In this document: piece by piece, positions 8,719 through 15,582 of the stretch
How positions within the stretch are numbered: position 1 is the first letter of the stretch
Layout: each line of letters opens with the position of its first letter
Assembly (NCBI RefSeq): GCF_024649945.1
Contig: NZ_JANKMS010000011.1
Location: 121,761 to 185,760, forward strand
DNA from: Flavobacterium panacis
GTDB lineage: Bacteria; Bacteroidota; Bacteroidia; Flavobacteriales; Flavobacteriaceae
Length of the DNA stretch: 64,000 bases
Reading direction: 5' to 3'
Program-made: the position numbers and the translations under genes
The notes under the pieces: generated by a model
What the model was told of the DNA's origin: nothing
The model's input: the letters and a program-made list of their open reading frames with translations, nothing else
The model's database searches: none

Positions 8719-9501
8719 TTAATCTTCAAAAGTTACTTTAAAACCAACTTCCATATTATTGCTATCCTCCATATTTTCTAATGGTGCATCGTAAGTAAAA
8801 CTCTTTTTGTCTGGAGCAATTACAGCACCTTTTAAAGAAACAGTTTTAATTTTCTTTGGAAAATGATATTCCATTGAATATTTGCATTCTTTTAGCATTT
8901 CATTCATTTTGGCAGAAAAAGGATCATTTTCGTCTTTTTCTTTCTTTTTACTTTTAGCTTTTGGAAGAGCTTTTTTAGTGTCTTCCGAAGATGTGATTGT
9001 TTTAATAAAAACTTTTCCATCATACTTAAAAGAAGCCGAATTTTTACTTTCTGATTTTGGGCCAGCACTTAAAGCTCCAAGATTTTTTTTATCAGATAAT
9101 GCTAGCTTTTCCATCGCTTGAGCTGGAGAAGCCATTTTTTGAATACTATCTAAATTCGGAAAATCAAAAGCCATATTATACTCCATTTGCTTTTTCTCTT
9201 CGTTGATTTTCAAGTTGATTTTAAAATTTTCAAGAACCTTAAGCATTTCTTTTTCAGCGGGTGGCAATTTGGCGATGCTGTCTTTTGCTTTGTCGAAAAG
9301 TTCTTTGAAATTGAAGGTGGTATCTATAACTTTTTTATTTTTTAAAGTATCAGAACTCTTCATTCCCATTTTGTACATGCCTGCCATGTCAAATCCGTAG
9401 GAGAAAGATCCAGAACCATCTTCGTTTATGGTTACTTTTTCTTTAATGGTGCAACTGGAAATACTTAACGCAATGAACAAACAAAGTAACATTCTTTTCA
9501 T
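8719..9501 (-). CDS. Lipoprotein, copy 2 of a tandem family
   Basis: A 260-residue lipoprotein with signal MKRMLLCLFIALSISSC. The mature start IKEKVTINEDGSGSFSYGFDM aligns with copies 1 and 3, and so do FKELFDKAKDSIAKLPP and the late segment YHFPKKIKTVSLKGAVIAPD. A lysine-rich stretch (KKALPKAKSKKKEKDEND) lies in the second half and is absent from the other copies. A near-consensus TATCTTCG box lies at 9529-9536 on the minus strand, about 28 bases before the start. The function is unknown. Confidence 0.82.
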   Translation of the reverse strand: MKRMLLCLFIALSISSCTIKEKVTINEDGSGSFSYGFDMAGMYKMGMKSSDTLKNKKVIDTTFNFKELFDKAKDSIAKLPPAEKEMLKVLENFKINLKINEEKKQMEYNMAFDFPNLDSIQKMASPAQAMEKLALSDKKNLGALSAGPKSESKNSASFKYDGKVFIKTITSSEDTKKALPKAKSKKKEKDENDPFSAKMNEMLKECKYSMEYHFPKKIKTVSLKGAVIAPDKKSFTYDAPLENMEDSNNMEVGFKVTFED

Positions 9502-9562
9502 AGTTTTAGATTTAGGTTGATGAGCGAACGAAGATACTTTCTTTTGTAAATTATTTAGATTT

Positions 9563-10288
9563 TTATTCTAAAATTACTTCAAGATTTGTGCTTTGAGGAT
9601 CTTTAATACAATCAGCAAGCTTAAATTCTATAGTCAAAGATTTTTGGTCTGAAGCAATAATTGTTTTTGAATTTGAAACCGATTTTATTTTTTGAGGAAA
9701 ATGATACTTTAAAACATAAGATTGTGTCAATTTCGCATCACCATATTTAGCTTTAAATCTTTCTGAATCGCCTTTTGCTTTTTCAAATTCGGTTGTATTG
9801 ATAATGGAAACTGATCGTTTGAAAACTTTTCCATCAAAAGCGTATTCAATTCTGAAATAATGATTTTCGGCTGTCAAAGCATAATTATGCTGAATATCGG
9901 ATGCATAATCTTCCGTTTTAAATAAATCTGGGATTTCTGAAACTTTATTAAAATGAAGAGTAAAAACAGATCTGAATTCTTTTTCGAATGAACTTCGTTT
10001 AATATACGTCTTTACATTTGCATATTTTTGAAATAACTGCTGTTCTTCTACTGTATATTTTTGAAAATTCTCTTTGTATTTGGCTATATAATCTTTGAAA
10101 ACATAAGTAGTATCCTGAAAAACATTTTCTTTAGAATATTCTTCTCCTACCATTTGCATATAACTGTTTTCTTCTCGAAGCTGCACAACCTCAACGTCTC
10201 CGCTTCCGTCTGAATGAATTGTTATTGTTTCTGTAATTTGACAGCTTGTAAAAGAAAGCAATAGGAGAAAAAAGGGTAAATATTTCAT
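9563..10288 (-). CDS. Lipoprotein, copy 3 of a tandem family
   Basis: A 241-residue lipoprotein with signal MKYLPFFLLLLSFTSC and mature start QITETITIHSDGSGDVEVVQL, matching the E-x-(V/I)-x-I-x-x-(D/N)-G-(S/T)-G pattern of copies 1 and 2. It is the most diverged: the YVLKYHFPQKIKSVSNSKTI segment is kept while the central helices differ. It is the first of the three in transcription order. The function is unknown. Confidence 0.8.
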   Translation of the reverse strand: MKYLPFFLLLLSFTSCQITETITIHSDGSGDVEVVQLREENSYMQMVGEEYSKENVFQDTTYVFKDYIAKYKENFQKYTVEEQQLFQKYANVKTYIKRSSFEKEFRSVFTLHFNKVSEIPDLFKTEDYASDIQHNYALTAENHYFRIEYAFDGKVFKRSVSIINTTEFEKAKGDSERFKAKYGDAKLTQSYVLKYHFPQKIKSVSNSKTIIASDQKSLTIEFKLADCIKDPQSTNLEVILE

Positions 10289-10388
10289 GTCTTATTAAAA
10301 ATCTAAGTTTTGAGCAGCTAATATAGTAAGTTTTTTCACTCATTTAATTCTAACTAAAATGTCTTTTGAAAACAAAAACTTCTACTCT

Positions 10389-10458
10389 AGCCCCGATAGA
10401 AGCGGTATCCTTTTTCTTGCTTCTTTAGCAAGGAAAAGATACAAGCGAATAGCGGGAC
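10389..10458. ncRNA. Structured repeated element (Flavo-1-like candidate)
   Basis: Nested pairing is visible: CCCG with CGGG on the outside, TATC with GATA, TTTT with AAAA, and CTTGCT with AGCAAG closing a 5-base loop, with the phrase AGAAGCGG opposite ACAAGCGAATAGC in an internal loop. I recognise the wording as one seen at many places in flavobacterial genomes, and it may be the Rfam Flavo-1 motif, which I cannot confirm here. It lies between lipoprotein copy 3 and the lysS promoter. Confidence 0.5.
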
Positions 10459-10513
10459 AAAACGTTCTTGAAAAAACGGAAATTTCTGCTGCAAAAAACC
10501 TTAACACTTTGAG

Positions 10514-10543
10514 TTGAAACTTGAAACAAAAATTTTATCTTTG
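10514..10543 (+). promoter_or_regulatory. Promoter of lysS
   Basis: TTG at 10514-10516 and TATCTTTG at 10536-10543 are 19 bases apart, and the start codon of lysS follows 23 bases later. This is among the best consensus promoters in the window. Confidence 0.7.
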
Positions 10544-10566
10544 CACACTTAAAAAAATAGCACAAA

Positions 10567-12267
10567 ATGGCATTATCAGAACAAGAAATCATTAGAAGAG
10601 AAAAACTTCAGAACTTACGCAACTTAGGAATCAATCCTTATCCGGCTAATCTTTTTCCTGTAAATCATACATCTAAGCAGATAAAGGAAACGTTTGAAGA
10701 GGGTAAGAAGGTGATCGTTGCGGGACGTTTAATGAGTGTTCGTGATCAAGGTAAAGCTTGTTTTGCTGAGTTACAAGACAGCGAAGGACGTATTCAATTG
10801 TACGTAAATCGCGATGTTTTGTGCGAAGGTGACGATAAAACTTTGTACAACCAAGTTTTCAAAAAATTAACCGATTTAGGTGATTTTATTGGTATTGAAG
10901 GTGAATTGTTTACTACTCAGGTTGGTGCACAATGTATTCGTGCGACTGGTTTTACTTTCTTGAGTAAAACATTACGTCCGCTTCCGTTGCCAAAAGTTGA
11001 CGAGGAAGGAAATGTACACGATGCTTTTAACGATGCTGAATTACGTTATAGAATGCGTTATGTTGATTTAACGGTGAATCCTCAGGTTAAAGAAACTTTT
11101 ATAAAACGTACTAAGTTATTTACTGCAATGCGTGGTTATTTTAACGATGCTGGATACCTTGAAGTTGATACTCCGGTTTTGCAATCAATTCCTGGTGGTG
11201 CTTCTGCACGTCCGTTTATTACGCACCACAACTCGCTTGATATACCGCTTTACATGCGTATTGCAAACGAATTGTATTTGAAAAGATTAATTGTTGGTGG
11301 ATTTGAAGGTGTTTATGAGTTCTCTAGAAACTTCCGTAACGAAGGTATGGACAGAACGCATAATCCTGAGTTTACTGCAATGGAAATATATGTAGCTTAC
11401 AAAGACTACAACTGGATGATGGAGTTTGCAGAAGGCTTATTAGAGCATTGTGCAATTGCTGTAAATGGAACTAGCGAAGTTACTTTTGGAGAACACAAAA
11501 TCAACTTTAAAGCACCTTATGCTCGTGTTACGATGACTGATTCTATCAAACATTTTACTGGTTTTGATATTTCTGGTAAAACGGAACAAGAATTGTTTGA
11601 AGCAGCACGTGGAATGGGAATCGAGGTTGACGAAACAATGGGTAAAGGAAAATTGATTGATGAGATTTTTGGAGCTAAATGTGAAGGAAATTATATTCAG
11701 CCAACTTTCATTACTGATTATCCAAAAGAAATGTCGCCGCTTTGTAAAGAGCACCGTGATAATCCAGATTTGACGGAGCGTTTTGAATTAATGGTTTGCG
11801 GAAAAGAAATCGCAAATGCTTATTCTGAATTAAATGATCCAATTGACCAAAGAGAGCGTTTTGAAGATCAAATGCGTTTGGCTGCAAAAGGTGATGACGA
11901 AGCTAATGGAATTATCGACGAGGATTTCTTAAGAGCTTTAGAATACGGTATGCCTCCAACTTCTGGAATGGGAATTGGAATGGATCGTTTGATTATGTAT
12001 TTGACAAATAACGCTTCTATTCAAGAAGTTTTATTGTTCCCGCAAATGCGTCCTGAGAAAAAACAAACAATTGAACTTTCTGATGAAGAGAAATTTATTG
12101 TTGATTTATTGAAAGGAAATGAAAATAGAATGGATTTAGGACAACTTAAAATTACAGCTAACTTAAGCGGTAAAAAATGGGATGCTTCTATGAAAAACTT
12201 ATCTAAACATGGTTTGACTAAAGTTGTTGTGGATGGTGAGTTTAAGTTTGTGGAACTTGTTGGGTAA
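10567..12267 (+). CDS. lysS: Lysyl-tRNA synthetase, class II
   Basis: A 566-residue class II enzyme that charges tRNA-Lys. An OB-fold anticodon domain (about residues 50-155) precedes the catalytic domain with motif 1 (YLEVDTPVLQ), motif 2 (RNEGMDRTHNPEFT) and motif 3 (GMGIGMDRLIMYLTN). After the usual end near residue 500 there is an extra 65-residue tail beginning IELSDEEKFIVDLLKG, which looks like a small winged-helix; I know such tails from Bacteroidota enzymes but not their role. It is monocistronic, with its own promoter and terminator. Confidence 0.97.
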   Translation: MALSEQEIIRREKLQNLRNLGINPYPANLFPVNHTSKQIKETFEEGKKVIVAGRLMSVRDQGKACFAELQDSEGRIQLYVNRDVLCEGDDKTLYNQVFKKLTDLGDFIGIEGELFTTQVGAQCIRATGFTFLSKTLRPLPLPKVDEEGNVHDAFNDAELRYRMRYVDLTVNPQVKETFIKRTKLFTAMRGYFNDAGYLEVDTPVLQSIPGGASARPFITHHNSLDIPLYMRIANELYLKRLIVGGFEGVYEFSRNFRNEGMDRTHNPEFTAMEIYVAYKDYNWMMEFAEGLLEHCAIAVNGTSEVTFGEHKINFKAPYARVTMTDSIKHFTGFDISGKTEQELFEAARGMGIEVDETMGKGKLIDEIFGAKCEGNYIQPTFITDYPKEMSPLCKEHRDNPDLTERFELMVCGKEIANAYSELNDPIDQRERFEDQMRLAAKGDDEANGIIDEDFLRALEYGMPPTSGMGIGMDRLIMYLTNNASIQEVLLFPQMRPEKKQTIELSDEEKFIVDLLKGNENRMDLGQLKITANLSGKKWDASMKNLSKHGLTKVVVDGEFKFVELVG

Positions 12268-12315
12268 ATTCCAATCCTAAAAATTCCAAATTCCAACTGG
12301 ATTTTATAATATTTC

Positions 12316-12352
12316 AAACCCGACAGGCTTTTATAAACCTGTCGGGTTTTTA
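12316..12352 (+). terminator. Terminator of lysS
   Basis: AAACCCGACAGG pairs perfectly with CCTGTCGGGTTT across a 10-base loop and is followed by T's. It begins about 50 bases after the lysS stop codon. Confidence 0.88.
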
Positions 12353-12381
12353 TTTAAATTCGTAAATAAAAATAATTAATT

Positions 12382-12519
12382 ATGAACGCATCTTATATTT
12401 ACCAATTTGACCAGCATGAATTGGATATGCTTAAAGAAAGTGAAGAAGACATCAAACACGGAAGAGTTATTTCACAAGAAGATTTGGATAAAGAAGACCT
12501 AGAATGGCTTTCAAATTAA
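12382..12519 (+). CDS. Small antitoxin-like protein, 45 residues
   Basis: An ATG-to-TAA frame starting MNASYIYQFDQHELDMLKE, followed by SEEDIKHGRVISQEDLDK and ending EDLEWLSN. The acidic DIK-G-VIS-E...EWL ending resembles the C-terminal toxin-wrapping helices of Bacteroidota antitoxins of the Phd/RelB sort. No toxin gene follows; the next gene converges. It is either an orphan antitoxin remnant or an unrelated small protein. A TAAATTCG box at 12355-12362 could be its promoter. Confidence 0.55.
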   Translation: MNASYIYQFDQHELDMLKESEEDIKHGRVISQEDLDKEDLEWLSN

Positions 12520-12523
12520 AAGC

Positions 12524-13120
12524 TTAAAACGAATACTTTTCCAATGTCTTTCCTTGAATATCCAAAACAGAAGTGCTTTCCTTTGGAACTTCGCCCTTCC
12601 ATTTTTCTTCTACAGAAGGATTTGATGGATATTTTCCGTTTTTCATTTTTATGAGATGAAAGGTTCCTCCACTTTTCATTAAAAGATTATAGAATTTCTC
12701 TGAAGATTCTGTTGTAATCAAAATTGGAAAATCGGTCACAGAGAAACTATTTATTACGCTTCCATCATTGTTTAAAATATAACCTGAACAGCCTCCGCTT
12801 CCGCAGAAATAAGAATTAGAGAAACCAACGAAATATTCATCCTTTTGATCGTTGTTTAAATCGAAAGCTTCGTAATAGAAATAACGATCCTCTTTTGTCA
12901 TTGCTGGTAAATCTTTCTTCAATAAAACCTGCAATTGTTTCTGGATTAATTCGACTGCTTTATTATCTTTTTCAGAAACGTCACTTAAATCTGCTGTTCC
13001 TCCAAGTGTTTTTGATAAGGTATCTTGAACAATTGTTTTGATGATATTTTTTTTCTCTTCCTTATTTTGACAAGAAGACAAAACCAGAATTCCGATTAGA
13101 ATTAGCATTTTATTTTTCAT
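12524..13120 (-). CDS. Putative lipoprotein
   Basis: A 198-residue protein with signal MKNKMLILIGILVLSSC and a lysine/glutamate-rich linker after the lipid-anchored cysteine. The middle contains AFDLNNDQKDEYFVGFSN, a D-x-N-x-D-x-x-D-E-type loop that looks like a calcium-binding or FG-GAP-like turn, and YFCGSGGCSG, where two cysteines could form a disulfide. I do not recognise a named family. It lies 26 bases after ldhA in the same direction and may be the last gene of that transcript. Confidence 0.7.
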   Translation of the reverse strand: MKNKMLILIGILVLSSCQNKEEKKNIIKTIVQDTLSKTLGGTADLSDVSEKDNKAVELIQKQLQVLLKKDLPAMTKEDRYFYYEAFDLNNDQKDEYFVGFSNSYFCGSGGCSGYILNNDGSVINSFSVTDFPILITTESSEKFYNLLMKSGGTFHLIKMKNGKYPSNPSVEEKWKGEVPKESTSVLDIQGKTLEKYSF

Positions 13121-13146
13121 AATCTGATTCGTTTAATTATTACTTT

Positions 13147-14172
13147 CTAAACTAATAATGCTGCTTTATTTTCAATATCATTTTGTTCTAAAAGAGATTT
13201 AATATTATTGAAAGTCACTAATGCAATCTGTGTTAAAGCTTCATTGGTGAAAAATGCCTGATGCGCTGTTACCAAAACATTCGGAAAACTCATTAAACGC
13301 TGAATTGCGTCGTCTTGAATAATATCGGCAGAAAGATCTCTAAAGAATAGTTTTTCTTCCTGTTCGTAAACATCAATTCCGAGATAACCAATCTTTCCAG
13401 CCTTTAAACCTTCAATAACTGATGAAGTTTCAATTAATCCGCCACGACTAGTATTGATAATCATAACGCTTTCTTTCATAAAAGAAATAGACGTCTGATT
13501 GATAATATGTTTTGTTTGATCGTTTAATGGGCAATGCAATGAAATAATATCGCTTGATTTGAAAATTTCTTCTAATCCAACAAAAGAAACGCCGTCTTTC
13601 TTCATTTCGTCACTTTCTACAATATCATAGGCTAAGACTTTACAGCCAAAGCCTAGTGCAATTTTAGAAAATGCTTTTCCGATATTTCCAGTTCCGATAA
13701 TTCCGATTGTTTTTCCGAATAAATCAAAACCTAATAATCCGTTTAAAGAGAAATTCTGTTCGCGAACTCTGTTGTAGGCTTTATGTGTTTTTCTATTTAA
13801 AGTCAAAATCATGGCCATGGCATGTTCTGCAACGGCTTGTGGAGAATAAGCAGGAACACGACAAACTTTTATATTATGCTTTTTTGCAGCTTCTAAATCA
13901 ACATTATTAAAACCAGCGCAACGTAAGGCGATTATTTTTACGTTTTTTTCTGCTAATTGCTTGATGACGGTTTCGTTTACAATATCATTTACAAAAACAC
14001 AAACAATTTCACACTCTTCGATTAAGGCAACAGTCTGTGGATTTAACTGTGTTTCAAAAAAATTCAATTGAAAACCAAAATCAGCATTGTATTGATTGAA
14101 GAACGTTTTATCGTAAGGTTGTGTAGAAAAAAAAGCAATTTTACTATTGCCGAAATTGGTATTTAAGCTCAT
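13147..14172 (-). CDS. ldhA: D-lactate dehydrogenase (2-hydroxyacid dehydrogenase)
   Basis: A 341-residue D-isomer-specific dehydrogenase that reduces pyruvate to D-lactate with NADH. The Rossmann motif GIIGTGNIGKAF, the arginine in INTSRGGLIE, the glutamate in the GIDVYEQEE region and the histidine in VTAHQAFFTNEA are in place. The block YSPQAVAEHAMAMILTLNR and the overall length fit LdhA rather than phosphoglycerate or glyoxylate reductases. It begins 30 bases after the small membrane gene of the nitrate cluster, so it may be the distal part of that operon, linking fermentation with nitrate use. Confidence 0.88.
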   Translation of the reverse strand: MSLNTNFGNSKIAFFSTQPYDKTFFNQYNADFGFQLNFFETQLNPQTVALIEECEIVCVFVNDIVNETVIKQLAEKNVKIIALRCAGFNNVDLEAAKKHNIKVCRVPAYSPQAVAEHAMAMILTLNRKTHKAYNRVREQNFSLNGLLGFDLFGKTIGIIGTGNIGKAFSKIALGFGCKVLAYDIVESDEMKKDGVSFVGLEEIFKSSDIISLHCPLNDQTKHIINQTSISFMKESVMIINTSRGGLIETSSVIEGLKAGKIGYLGIDVYEQEEKLFFRDLSADIIQDDAIQRLMSFPNVLVTAHQAFFTNEALTQIALVTFNNIKSLLEQNDIENKAALLV

Positions 14173-14202
14173 AAATATTTCATTAAAATTTTGATTCGTC
14201 TC

Positions 14203-14454
14203 TTAGGTATTATTTCTAAAATTCCCTTTAGGTAAATAATACAACCATCCAAAACCAATTAAAAACAATATAAGAGAACCAACAAATGCTGGAATCAAAA
14301 TTTCTTTATTATTGTCTAATGCATTATTTAAAGCTGCATATAACAACCAAATTTGAAGACTTACATTTAAGATCAAAACACATATTAATGTCGATAAAAT
14401 TACATTCAGTTTATTTGGATTGGCTTGGTTTTGGCTTTTTCTAAATGTACTCAT
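14203..14454 (-). CDS. Small two-span membrane protein of the nitrate cluster
   Basis: The frame opens at 14472 but codon 7 (MSTFRKSQNQANPNKLN) is the better start, since the longer form would begin exactly at the preceding stop. The product is about 83 residues with membrane segments near residues 19-40 and 55-75 and a basic end (LPKGNFRNN). I believe it belongs to a small family found only beside such reductase genes (DUF6755-like), but that is from memory. It could anchor or stabilise the Rieske or haem-b subunit. Confidence 0.65.
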   Translation of the reverse strand: MSTFRKSQNQANPNKLNVILSTLICVLILNVSLQIWLLYAALNNALDNNKEILIPAFVGSLILFLIGFGWLYYLPKGNFRNNT

Positions 14455-14472
14455 AATATATTTCTTAAGCAA

Positions 14473-14982
14473 TTAACTTTCTTTGTTTTCCAATGCTTTT
14501 ACAAAAATCTTTTCCCCTTTTAAAAAGACTTCTAATTGTGGCAGTGCTCTCGGCGGAGGTCCTGCAATCACATCTCCAGTCAAAGCATCAAAAGAACCTT
14601 CGTGACACGGACAATGAATAATTCCCGTTCCTGGTTTGTAATAAACGGCACAAGAAAGATGCGTACATTTTTGTTCGTAAGCTCTAAACATCCCGCTTTC
14701 TAAATGTACTAATATGTACGGAATTGCACTTCCTTCAATCACAAAACCTCTTGTTCCGCCTAACGGAATATCTTTTACTTCGCATACAAAATGTTCGCCT
14801 ACAACTCCTTCGCTTGGTAATAAATATGCCTTTGCAGCAACCAAACCGCTTCCCACCATTAATCCACCAGAAACCAAGGTTAGGAATTTAGCAAAATCGC
14901 GTCGGCTGACTTGCATCGATTCTTGTTTTCTATATGGAAAATCTTTCTTCCAGTTTTCTTTTAAATTATCTTCTTTAGACAT
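14473..14982 (-). CDS. Tat-targeted Rieske [2Fe-2S] protein
   Basis: A 169-residue Rieske protein. The cluster ligands are C106 and H108 (CTHLSC) and C124 and H127 (CPCHEGSF); C111 and C126 can form the disulfide of high-potential Rieske proteins. The second box has one residue more than the usual CPCHGS. A twin-arginine signal-anchor (SRRDFAKF at 26-33, then a hydrophobic stretch to about residue 53) follows a 25-residue cytoplasmic tail, so the cluster should face the periplasm. It lies in the same run as the molybdopterin enzyme and ferredoxin and probably carries electrons for them. Confidence 0.88.
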   Translation of the reverse strand: MSKEDNLKENWKKDFPYRKQESMQVSRRDFAKFLTLVSGGLMVGSGLVAAKAYLLPSEGVVGEHFVCEVKDIPLGGTRGFVIEGSAIPYILVHLESGMFRAYEQKCTHLSCAVYYKPGTGIIHCPCHEGSFDALTGDVIAGPPPRALPQLEVFLKGEKIFVKALENKES

Positions 14983-14993
14983 GGATTATAGAT

Positions 14994-15563
14994 TTAGAAT
15001 ATTCTTAATTCGGTGCTTCCTTTTGGCATCATAATATTCACTTTTGTGTTGACTCTTTCTTTACCAAAAACAAATGAATTTACAGGCGTACTATTCGGAC
15101 GCATTTCTTCGATCTGAGCACGAGTTCCGTAAAATAAGGCACCGCTTGGACAAACTGTTGCACACATTGGTTTTTTCCCAACACTCGTTCTGTCGTAACA
15201 CATGGTACATTTCATCATCAAATCGTATTCTTCCATTTTCTTAGGAACTCCAAAAGGACAAGCCATTACGCAGTTGGAACAGCCGATGCAACGTTCTGTA
15301 TTTGCGGTATGAACAACGCCAAATTCGTCTTGCGAAATCGCATCAGCTGGACAAACGTTGGCACAAACTGGATCTTCGCAATGCATACAAACCTGAACCG
15401 TGGTTTGAATCGTAACTTCGCGTTCTACATAATTAACGTGAATCATTGATTCCTGACCATTGGTTTCACATTCTGCACACGCCATTTCGCAAGCTTTACA
15501 GCCAATGCATCTTTGTAAGTCTACAAAAAACTCTTCGTTTTTATTATAATTCGTCACATTCAT
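14994..15563 (-). CDS. Four-cluster ferredoxin-like electron-transfer subunit (NrfC/DmsB type)
   Basis: A 189-residue protein with sixteen cysteines in four groups: 19/22/25/29, 59/62/67/71, 92/95/98/102 and 119/122/134/138. This matches the four [4Fe-4S] cluster subunits of molybdopterin oxidoreductases. There is no signal peptide, so it should sit on the cytoplasmic side with the catalytic subunit. An additional cysteine at 32 is not needed for the clusters. It lies 19 bases after the catalytic gene and 11 before the Rieske gene, which indicates one transcript and probably one complex. Confidence 0.9.
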   Translation of the reverse strand: MNVTNYNKNEEFFVDLQRCIGCKACEMACAECETNGQESMIHVNYVEREVTIQTTVQVCMHCEDPVCANVCPADAISQDEFGVVHTANTERCIGCSNCVMACPFGVPKKMEEYDLMMKCTMCYDRTSVGKKPMCATVCPSGALFYGTRAQIEEMRPNSTPVNSFVFGKERVNTKVNIMMPKGSTELRIF

Positions 15564-15582
15564 ACTTTTTGCTTTTTATAGA

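Noticed and set aside
11440..12317. Minus-strand frames of about 100 codons over lysS
   Set aside because: They overlap catalytic motifs of LysS and show no protein-like pattern of their own.
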